Positions 22,936 through 29,073 of a stretch of DNA of 29,073 nt are shown here, piece after piece (positions within the stretch are counted from its first letter, which is position 1; the number at the start of each line of letters is the position of its first letter). Both the position numbers and the translations under genes were made by a program. The DNA comes from NIC37A-2 sp050289625. GTDB taxonomy: Bacteria; Myxococcota_A; Polyangia; Polyangiales; Polyangiaceae. Where the stretch lies: positions 1-29,073 of the forward strand of contig JBNKGC010000060.1 in the NCBI GenBank assembly GCA_050289625.1. The letters run 5' to 3'. The notes beneath the pieces are model-generated. The model saw nothing but the letters and a program-made list of their open reading frames with translations. It made no database searches and was not told the DNA's origin.

Positions 22936-25221
22936 ATGCACAACCGAGATGACGCCCTCCGCTATCACAGTGAGGGTCGCCCCGGAAAAGTCGAAGTCGT
23001 CTGGACGAAGCCCGTGGCTTCGCAGCTCGATCTGTCGCTGGCGTACTCCCCCGGTGTCGCCGAACCGTGCCGCGAGATCGCCCGGGATCCAGACAAGGTC
23101 GACACGTACACGGCCCGCCGGAACCTGGTCGCGGTCGTGAGCAACGGCACGGCGGTTCTCGGCCTCGGCAACATCGGACCGCGCGCTGCGAAACCCGTGA
23201 TGGAGGGCAAGGGCGTCCTGTTCAAGCGCTTCGCGGACATCGACGTGTTCGACCTCGAAGTCGACGAACCCGATCCCGAGCGCTTCGTCGCCATCGTGCG
23301 GGCGCTCGAACCCACTTTCGGCGGCATCAACCTCGAGGACATCAAGGCCCCCGACTGTTTCCGCATCGAGCAAGCGCTGCGCGAGCAGATGAGCATTCCC
23401 GTCTTCCACGACGATCAACACGGAACCGCGATCATCTCCGCGGCGGCGCTCAAGAACGCTTGTGCGCTGCAGGACAAGGATGTCGGCAAGGTGCAGATCA
23501 CCTGCATCGGGGCGGGAGCGGCGGCCACGTCCTGCATGCTCACGTGGGTGCGTTTGGGGGTTCCGCGAGGGAACATCACCATGGTCGACCAGTATGGTGT
23601 GCTGCACCTCGGTCGGGAGGATCTGGACGAGTTCCGCCGCGAGTTCGCCCGGCCCGAGTCCGATCCTCGCCGAACCCTCGCCGAAGCGATCGAAGGCGCC
23701 GACGTGCTGATCGGACTTTCCACCGGGGGCATCGTCTCAGGCGCGATGCTGAAGACCATGGCCGAAAAACCCATCGTCTTCGCCTTGGCCAACCCCGACC
23801 CGGAAATCAGCTACCCAGATGCATGCGAAGCGAGACCCGACGCCATCGTCGCGACGGGCCGCAGCGATTTTCCGAATCAGGTGAACAACGTCTTGGGCTT
23901 CCCCTACATCTTTCGCGGGGCCCTGGACGTGCGCGCCACCACGGTGAACGAGGAGATGAAGCTCGCTGCAGCGCGAGCCATCGCCGATCTCGCGCGTGAA
24001 GAAGTTCCCGAAGACGTGCTGCGCGCCTACGGTCGCAAGCGGCTGAAGTTCGGACCCGAGTACATCATTCCCAAGCCCTTCGACAGTCGAGTCCTGCACT
24101 GGGTGGCGCCCGCCGTCGCCAAGGCCGCGATCGAGAGTGGCGTGGCGCGCGACCAGATCGACATCACCGCCTACCGGGACCACCTGTATCGGAAGCTTTC
24201 CCCGGCGCGCCGTGTGCTCTGGAACATCACCGAGGCGGCCAAAAACAACCCCCAGCGGGTCGTTTTTCCGGAGGGCGATCACGAGAACATCATCCGCGCC
24301 GCCCGCCGCGTGCTCGACGCCGAGATCGCCCAGCCCATTTTGCTCGGCATCCCGGAGCGCATCTCGGGGCGCGCTCGCCAAGCGGGAATTTCCCTCGACG
24401 GCGTGAAGATCGTCGACCCCCGACGCAGCAGGTCACTCGACGATTACGCACGTCACTACTGGGAGAGGCGATGCCGTAAGGGAGTCACTCCCGAAGGCGC
24501 GACGCGCGAACTCACGCGCTCGCGCACGAGTTTCGGGCTCATGATGCTGGAACTGGAGGACGCCGACGGCCTGGTGGCGGGCGCCAGCCAGGACTACCCC
24601 GCGACGATTCGCCCAGCGCTTCGCATCATCGGGGTACGTCCGGACGTGCGGCGCGCCTGCGGGATGTACATGGTCGTGTCCAAGTCCAGCGTAACCTTCC
24701 TGGCCGACACCACGATCAACATCCAACCCGACGCCGCGACTCTGGCAGAAATCGCCATCCTAGCCGCCGAACGTGTGAAGGAGCTCGGCATCGAACCCCG
24801 CATCGCCATGCTCAGCTTTTCGAACTTCGGAGACGCGCCGCACCCCGAATCCCGCAAGGTGCTCGAGGCCACGGCGCTCGTCAAAGAACGACACCCGGAG
24901 CTGATGATCGACGGAGAGATGCAGGCCAACGTCGCCCTCGACCCGCAGGCGCGCAAACGCTACCCGTTCAGCACCCTCGAAGGGTCGGCGAACGTACTGG
25001 TGTTCCCCAACCTCGACGCGGGCAACGCAGCCTACAAGCTCCTCGGCGTCGCCGGTGGTGCCGACGTCGTCGGTCCGATGCTGCTCGGCATGCGAAAACC
25101 GGTCAACGTGCTCCAGCAGGGGGCAGGCGTCGACGCGATCGTCCACATGACGGCGATCACCGTGAGCCAGGCCCAGCGGGACCGGAATTCGACGCCACCT
25201 TCGGACGTGCCCTCAGGTTGA
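22936..25221 (+). CDS. maeB: malic enzyme fused to phosphotransacetylase-like domain
   Basis: Oxidative decarboxylation of malate to pyruvate, usually NADP-dependent in this fusion type. 761 residues, matching MaeB (about 760). The ATG at 22936 gives the family N-terminus MHNRDDALRYHSEGRPGKVEV; the open frame extends upstream without homology. Malic domain: Tyr37 (LAYSPGVAEPC), Lys92 (MEGKGVLFKRF), metal-binding INLEDIKAPDCFRIE and HDDQHGTA (158-164). The Rossmann motif CIGAGAAATSCM is near 190. From about 430 a phosphotransacetylase-like domain begins (RVVFPEGDHENIIRAARRVL) and runs to the C-terminus; in characterised MaeB proteins it is regulatory, binding acetyl-CoA, not clearly catalytic. 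It stands alone with about 200 bases of promoter region upstream. Confidence 0.96.
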   Translation: MHNRDDALRYHSEGRPGKVEVVWTKPVASQLDLSLAYSPGVAEPCREIARDPDKVDTYTARRNLVAVVSNGTAVLGLGNIGPRAAKPVMEGKGVLFKRFADIDVFDLEVDEPDPERFVAIVRALEPTFGGINLEDIKAPDCFRIEQALREQMSIPVFHDDQHGTAIISAAALKNACALQDKDVGKVQITCIGAGAAATSCMLTWVRLGVPRGNITMVDQYGVLHLGREDLDEFRREFARPESDPRRTLAEAIEGADVLIGLSTGGIVSGAMLKTMAEKPIVFALANPDPEISYPDACEARPDAIVATGRSDFPNQVNNVLGFPYIFRGALDVRATTVNEEMKLAAARAIADLAREEVPEDVLRAYGRKRLKFGPEYIIPKPFDSRVLHWVAPAVAKAAIESGVARDQIDITAYRDHLYRKLSPARRVLWNITEAAKNNPQRVVFPEGDHENIIRAARRVLDAEIAQPILLGIPERISGRARQAGISLDGVKIVDPRRSRSLDDYARHYWERRCRKGVTPEGATRELTRSRTSFGLMMLELEDADGLVAGASQDYPATIRPALRIIGVRPDVRRACGMYMVVSKSSVTFLADTTINIQPDAATLAEIAILAAERVKELGIEPRIAMLSFSNFGDAPHPESRKVLEATALVKERHPELMIDGEMQANVALDPQARKRYPFSTLEGSANVLVFPNLDAGNAAYKLLGVAGGADVVGPMLLGMRKPVNVLQQGAGVDAIVHMTAITVSQAQRDRNSTPPSDVPSG

Positions 25222-25299
25222 CGGCTTGCTCGAGGCCGAGAAGGCGGGGGGGGCCGATCAACGAGAGCTGATCCCCGCTGCAGGGAAACGACCGCGGGA

Positions 25300-25860
25300 T
25301 CAGGGGTTCGCCGTCACGTCGAGCTCAGCACCAGGACAGTCGGCGAGAGCCAGGTCGTTCGGGCTGTCGCCCACCGCGACCCACCACGAGGTCATCGCTG
25401 CGAAGTTCCAGTCGATGGGCTTGAGAGTGGCGGGCTGGACGTTGTCTAACTGGGTGATGATCAGCGTGAGCTGATAGCACCCGTTCGGCAAATCCACGGT
25501 CCACTCGGTGCGAAACGTTCGATCGACGTCGTCGAAGGTCCCGGCGGGCACACCTGCGGAAGCACCGTAAAGAATTCGCTCGCCGCTCAGGGTGAAGTTG
25601 ATCCAGAAATGCCCCACCAGGTTATTTCCCAGATCTTCCGACTGCAGGGGAATGGAGAACGGCTGGCTCGAATTCCGCTGCACCGTGAGGAGCTTGGTCA
25701 CCGGGGGATCGGCCCGGTTCAAAAACAGGATGGGAGCCATCCGTTGGGTGCTCTCGAAATCGGGCGGCGAATCGACCAAGCACGATGGAAGGGACAGAGC
25801 CGCGAACACGCACACGAGTGCGGAACCAGAGGATCGATGGGGTCTCGGGGCGCCCTTCAC
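25300..25860 (-). CDS. hypothetical lipoprotein
   Basis: 186 residues from the GTG at 25860, selected because it places a basic segment (KGAPRPHRSS) and a hydrophobic core directly before LSLPSC, a good lipobox. The frame extends to 25917 with a Cys-rich unlikely N-terminus. The mature part is beta-rich (FWINFTLSGERILYG, RTEWTVDLPNGCYQLTLIITQLD) with several Trp residues and two to three Cys. It resembles small myxobacterial lipoproteins of unknown function; no family recognised. Convergent with maeB, with 78 bases between the stop codons. Confidence 0.7.
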   Translation of the reverse strand: MKGAPRPHRSSGSALVCVFAALSLPSCLVDSPPDFESTQRMAPILFLNRADPPVTKLLTVQRNSSQPFSIPLQSEDLGNNLVGHFWINFTLSGERILYGASAGVPAGTFDDVDRTFRTEWTVDLPNGCYQLTLIITQLDNVQPATLKPIDWNFAAMTSWWVAVGDSPNDLALADCPGAELDVTANP

Positions 25861-25983
25861 GCTCGCGCAGAGTAGCAGACACGTTCGAACAGCGCAGGCC
25901 CGGTCCAACCGGCACAAAAAGGCTATGCCATTGACCCGGCTGGTCGACTGCGTGGCGCGTTCGGCGTCCGGAGCAGCGTCGCT

Positions 25984-26166
25984 TCAGCGTCCCGCGCTGA
26001 CCTTCACACCCGGCGAGCAGTCGCTGAGGTACCCGCCGACTTCCTCGCGTTTGGCCTGTGCCGCATCGAGAAGCGCGAGCGCGTGAGCGATGCGCTTGGG
26101 TGAGTACCTCTCAGGATGAGCCAGGCGCACCTTGTCCCATTTGAGGCCCAGGGTACAGGCTGTGCC
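25984..26166 (-). pseudogene. orphan coding remnant or short ORF, unrecognised
   Basis: The minus strand reads 61 sense codons between a TAG (26167-26169) and a TGA (25984-25986). The composition looks truly coding: LKWDKVRLAHPERYSPKRI then AHALALLDAAQAKREEVGGY, ending in LSDCSPGVKVSAGR. There is no ATG; the only usual start is a GTG at 26130 giving 49 residues, without a clear ribosome site. It lies just downstream of the permease gene on the same strand. It could be the surviving 3' end of a lost gene or a small helical protein. No family recognised. Confidence 0.35.
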
Positions 26167-26186
26167 CTACTGAGACGTGGGCGAGC

Positions 26187-27971
26187 TCAGCGCTGGGAAG
26201 GAAGCGGCTCGCAGTCCTTCTTCTTCTTCGTGTCAGGCTGCAAACACTCGGCGGACTTCTCCGAGAAGGCGCAGTCCCAATCGGTCATCCTCGCTTTGTT
26301 GACGTTGAACCACGTGAGCGTGAACGACACACCAAGCATGATCACGCCGCCTACGACTGCGCCCTTCGCGTTGCTGATGTAGGGCTTGCCGCCAGTGAGA
26401 GGCCTCGCCAATCGCAGCGCGCTGCGCCCCGCGGCGATGGCCTTTGCGCTCAACCACACCTTCAGGATCGTGGTGAAGGCCATGAGCACGAGGAAAAAGG
26501 CCACCCAAAAACCGGTCGTTGCACCGCTCATCCATCCAAGCGACAAGACGTCCGGATAGAGGAAGACTGCGACCGCAAGGAGGGCAAATATGGTCGCGCG
26601 CCGTGCTGCGGCCTGCACCTTCAGATCGTCGTCGCTCAGCAGGGACGGATCGTCGACAGAGGTGTGCTCGTCTGGTGCCTTCAGCTGCGGGAATGGGGCG
26701 AACCACGCCGCTACGAGGGACGGGATTGCCGCCACCATGACGAGCCAGAAGAACTCCCGAAACCCCATCAGGTCCGCCAAGGGACCGCTCACCATCTGTG
26801 TCGGCACGAGCACCAAGTTCATGAACGAAGTCGCGAACGCATAGTGCGTCATCTTGAACTTGCCGGGTGCTATCTGCTGCATCATGTACAGCATGTTTCC
26901 GACGAAGCCGAAGCCGTACCAGAACTTCTCCAGGCTGACGACAGACGCGATGTGCCAAAAGCTGAGAGGCGTTTCGGCGGAGACAAAGTGACTCAAGTAG
27001 AGGTAGCAGGCGTTCGGAACGTTCACGCAGAGCGCGAGGATGAAGAGGGTGCGCTTCAGGGTGAAACGTGAAATGAACGCCCCGCCGAGGAGACCACCGG
27101 CGATACTCACTAGCGTGCTGACGGTGCCATCGATAACCCCCTTGTCCTTCAAGTGAAGGTTGAGTCCCCCGTCCTCGAAGCACCCCTGCATGTAGAGCGG
27201 TGCTTCCATCAAGAGGAGACCTTCTGCGCTCCGATAGAAAAAAACGAAGGCGAGCATCCCCCAGATCGCGCGCTTGTTGCAAAAGTCCGCCGCGCTCTCG
27301 AGAAAGTCGTCGACGACTGCCCTCGCGGAGCTCCTTTTCTTCTCCTCGGGCAGACTTCCCGTGGGCAGTACCTTGGTGTGGTAGAGACCCAGTAGGACCA
27401 TCAAGATGCCCGACCCAACGAGGGCGTACATCCAGGAGGCCTTCTTTTCCAACCCGTGATCCGCCTGAAGGTACCCCGCGAACCACGTCACCACAGACAC
27501 GGCGACTACTCGGCCGACGTTCCAGGCCATGCCCTGCACGCCGATGTACGCAGCCTGCTTCTGCTTGTTCAGCGACGAGATGTAGATGCCGTCGGAACAG
27601 ATGTCCTGCGTCGCCGAGGCGAACGCGACGACCCACATGACGATGACGATAGTGATGAAGTAGGACTCTAAGCTGAGGGCGATCCCCATCAGCACGAACA
27701 GCACGCCAATGATGAATTCCGTCGACAAGACGAAGAACTTCTTCGTCTTGAACATGTCGAGGAAGCCCGCCCAGAGCGGCTTCAAAGACCAGACGATGCT
27801 GATGCTTGCGACGGTTACCGTGATCTGGCCATCGCTGTGACCCAAGTCCTTGAGCATGGACCCGGCAACCCAGATCACCATGGAGAACGGAATCCCCATG
27901 GCGATGTAGTTGCTCGTGACCCAGGTCAGTGGATGAAAGATCTTCTTGGCTCTCGGCTGCTCGTCCCTCAC
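26187..27971 (-). CDS. AmpG-like major facilitator permease
   Basis: 594 residues from a GTG at 27971 (RDEQPRAKKIFHPLTWVTS). A further 89 codons upstream stay open but are Arg/Ser-rich and non-homologous. Twelve or more hydrophobic helices are visible. Early motifs resemble the AmpG/PAT branch of the MFS: NYIAMGIPFSMVIWVAGSML, SIVWSLKPLWAGFLDMFKTKK (loop 2-3) and SATQDICSDGIYI (the branch's A-x-QD-hx-hD-G pattern). AmpG imports GlcNAc-anhydromuropeptides for wall recycling, and relatives import acetyl-CoA; the substrate here is not determined. Compared with about 490 residues for AmpG it has extra C-terminal helices and a Cys/Lys-rich tail (KKKKDCEPLPSQR). Codon use looks slightly less GC-biased than in its neighbours. 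Confidence 0.85.
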   Translation of the reverse strand: MRDEQPRAKKIFHPLTWVTSNYIAMGIPFSMVIWVAGSMLKDLGHSDGQITVTVASISIVWSLKPLWAGFLDMFKTKKFFVLSTEFIIGVLFVLMGIALSLESYFITIVIVMWVVAFASATQDICSDGIYISSLNKQKQAAYIGVQGMAWNVGRVVAVSVVTWFAGYLQADHGLEKKASWMYALVGSGILMVLLGLYHTKVLPTGSLPEEKKRSSARAVVDDFLESAADFCNKRAIWGMLAFVFFYRSAEGLLLMEAPLYMQGCFEDGGLNLHLKDKGVIDGTVSTLVSIAGGLLGGAFISRFTLKRTLFILALCVNVPNACYLYLSHFVSAETPLSFWHIASVVSLEKFWYGFGFVGNMLYMMQQIAPGKFKMTHYAFATSFMNLVLVPTQMVSGPLADLMGFREFFWLVMVAAIPSLVAAWFAPFPQLKAPDEHTSVDDPSLLSDDDLKVQAAARRATIFALLAVAVFLYPDVLSLGWMSGATTGFWVAFFLVLMAFTTILKVWLSAKAIAAGRSALRLARPLTGGKPYISNAKGAVVGGVIMLGVSFTLTWFNVNKARMTDWDCAFSEKSAECLQPDTKKKKDCEPLPSQR

Positions 27972-28395
27972 GCACCGTGCATAGGCGAAAGCGAGGAAAA
28001 GCGGTACCCAGATGTGAACTCTGCAGTTTTGAAAAGGGGCATTCTTCCCCAAGGTGTGCTCGGCAAACGTCTCGGACGGAGGGCTGTCAGACGACTCACC
28101 GAAGGCTCCATCGTCCCCGAGCCCCACGAGGCGACGATGCGCAACGCTCGGGTGAACGACCGGCAACCCGAGCGCACCCGACGAGTTGCGCAAGTTGCGC
28201 GACCGGCGATGGCAATTCCCCGACAGCCACGCTTCCATGCGGCTCCGCGAACGACGCGGAGCAAAGCGGATTCGAGAAGTTCTTCGCTAAGCCTAGGTAA
28301 CCGGACAACGAGCTTTCGACTCTGCGCGTCGGTGCGCGCCCCGCGCGACGAAAATTCCCGCGCAAAAGCGCATTTGCCGGAACAGTCAGGATAGG
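27972..28395. other. 424-bp divergent intergenic region
   Basis: No convincing gene; the open frames here are antisense-like and Arg/Ser-rich. It must contain promoters for the permease (minus) and the exported protein (plus). It holds one clear inverted repeat (28145-28174) and a short direct repeat of gttgcgc around 28185-28199. Confidence 0.5.
28145..28174. promoter_or_regulatory. 9-bp perfect inverted repeat
   Basis: cgctcgggt (28145-28153) and acccgagcg (28166-28174) with a 12-base spacer, in the gap between the divergent permease and exported-protein genes. It could be an operator; no T-tract supports a terminator. Confidence 0.35.
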
Positions 28396-29073
28396 ATGCT
28401 GCGTCTTCTCATGCGTCGGCGGTGGTTCTGGTTTCCGGTGTTCCTCCTGGTGGCCGCCGTGTGCGGGATCGCCTCCGGACAGCCCGAAGCGCCCCGCGCA
28501 CCGGAGGTCGGTGGAGCCGCTGGGGCCCCCGGAGCCTCCGAAACGTCGGAACAGGTGCGCGACCTTCTCCTCCGAGCGCAGCAGGTCGAGGCACTGTCCG
28601 GCGGAAAGCTCGACGTTGCAATCGACCCAGCCTCTCTGTTCGGGATCGATCTCGACGATCCGAAGCAGGTCGAGCTCGAGCGCGCCCGGCTCCAGGCACT
28701 GCTGGAAAGGGTCGACGCCGCCCCTACCCCCGAGTCAACCGCGGAAGCGTCCGAGAAGGCCCCAGCCGCCACCTCACCTCCCGCGCCAGCCACCACGAAA
28801 GGAGGCCCCAGCCCGCCGACCGACGTGTGGAAGGCAAGCGTGGCGCTCGATCGGGCACGGCTCGCGTTCCTGTCGAAACCGGACGACGAGCGAAGAAGCG
28901 CGCTCAACGCCCATGCGGCCCGACAGGCCGAGGCCGCCGCGGGTGGCGAGGGCGACGTCGATGCCGCTGGGGTTGCCGTGGAAGCAGCGCTCGGCGGCGT
29001 CGGCGATCTCCTCGATGTACTCGTCGGACGCGTGCGGAAGGATGGCGCGGGCCAGCGCCACCGACACTGCCGC
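28396..29073 (+). CDS. exported or membrane-anchored protein, N-terminal part (3' partial, probably chimeric)
   Basis: The ATG at 28396 has aggat four bases upstream (a second Met at 28411 is possible). The first 25 residues (MLRLLMRRRWFWFPVFLLVA then AVCGIASG) form a signal or membrane anchor. Next come a Pro/Ala linker, a helical segment (VRDLLLRAQQVEALSGG), DPASLFGIDLDDPKQVELER, another Pro/Ala linker and a helical VALDRARLAFLSKPDDERR segment. This layout reminds me of N-terminal regions of MscS-type mechanosensitive channels, but that is a weak impression. The frame stays open to the window end, yet from about 28924 the DNA is the antisense of a conserved GHMP-kinase segment, so the last 50 codons are probably not the native C-terminus. 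Confidence 0.55.
   Translation, partial: MLRLLMRRRWFWFPVFLLVAAVCGIASGQPEAPRAPEVGGAAGAPGASETSEQVRDLLLRAQQVEALSGGKLDVAIDPASLFGIDLDDPKQVELERARLQALLERVDAAPTPESTAEASEKAPAATSPPAPATTKGGPSPPTDVWKASVALDRARLAFLSKPDDERRSALNAHAARQAEAAAGGEGDVDAAGVAVEAALGGVGDLLDVLVGRVRKDGAGQRHRHCR
28924..29073 (-). pseudogene. GHMP-family kinase fragment, mevalonate-kinase-like, cut at both ends
   Basis: Reading leftward from the window end, the minus strand encodes AAVSVALARAILPHAS, then EEIADAAERCFHGNPSGIDVALATRGGLGL. This contains the end of the GHMP kinase ATP-binding loop (normally GLGSSAA) and the HGxPSGIDxxxATxGG catalytic-Asp motif of mevalonate-type kinases. Past 28924 the frame continues only as antisense of the exported-protein gene, so the C-terminal half is missing; the N-terminal half lies beyond the window. 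Mevalonate kinase would serve isoprenoid synthesis. Called a fragment because of the abrupt end. Confidence 0.65.

Noticed and set aside
25270..25301. Hairpin gatccccgc/gcgggatc between maeB and the convergent lipoprotein gene
   Set aside because: The stem has a bulge, a 15-base loop and no T-tract, and overlaps a stop codon; too weak to call as a terminator.
27972..28238. 89-codon N-terminal extension of the AmpG-like permease
   Set aside because: Composition changes abruptly to Arg/Ser-rich and does not fit the family; the GTG at 27971 leads into the conserved first helix region.

Overview
The window is GC-rich, gene-dense chromosomal DNA. Several features point to a myxobacterium, probably of the Polyangiales (inference, not tested by search). 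There are several Cys-terminated lipoprotein signals followed by Gly/Thr- or Ala/Pro-rich linkers, a membrane-anchored Pkn-type Ser/Thr kinase with a TPR-like extracytoplasmic half, and a CGFS glutaredoxin fused to further domains. It is mostly housekeeping and cell-envelope genes. I see no prophage, IS element, CRISPR array, tRNA or rRNA.

Layout. 1-1470: C-terminal end of an IlvY-like LysR regulator, then a secreted lipoprotein with an 18-bp tandem repeat and a clear intrinsic terminator. 1540-3575 (minus): a TolB-like propeller lipoprotein carrying one CxxCH haem motif. 3830-7332 (minus): a two-gene Preiss-Handler NAD operon, pncB then nadE, coupled by an ATGA overlap and divergent from a small HTH protein at 7504-7767. 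7981-11513 (plus): an alpha/beta-hydrolase lipoprotein, a six-bladed-propeller lipoprotein with a long Ala/Pro/Lys tail, and a NYN-domain nuclease. 11528-11635: a short metzincin protease remnant. 11675-16031 (minus): full-length cobalamin-dependent methionine synthase metH followed one base later by a small NAD(P)-binding protein. 16281-17198: a glutaredoxin / A-type-scaffold-like / rhodanese fusion. 17264-20921: a possible small membrane protein, the Ser/Thr kinase, and a SprT-like metalloprotease fused to DUF2786. 21231-25221 (plus): an outer-membrane beta-barrel, a YkvA-family protein and the malic enzyme/phosphotransacetylase fusion maeB. 25300-27971 (minus): a lipoprotein, a small orphan coding remnant and an AmpG-like permease. 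28396-29073: the N-terminal part of an exported protein that runs into the antisense of a GHMP (mevalonate-type) kinase fragment, so the right edge looks like a rearranged or chimeric join.

How the genes fit together. pncB and nadE supply NAD+ from nicotinate, and maeB and the NAD(P)-binding protein use NAD(P). metH is a B12 enzyme needing redox reactivation and faces the Fe-S/redox fusion protein across a shared 249-bp promoter region containing a 17-bp tandem repeat. No single novel defence or metabolic system is evident. The items most worth a second look are the three-domain Grx fusion with a cysteine-less A-type domain, the CxxCH TolB-like lipoprotein, the SprT-DUF2786 fusion, and two places where conserved coding sequence stops abruptly (about 11636 and about 28924).
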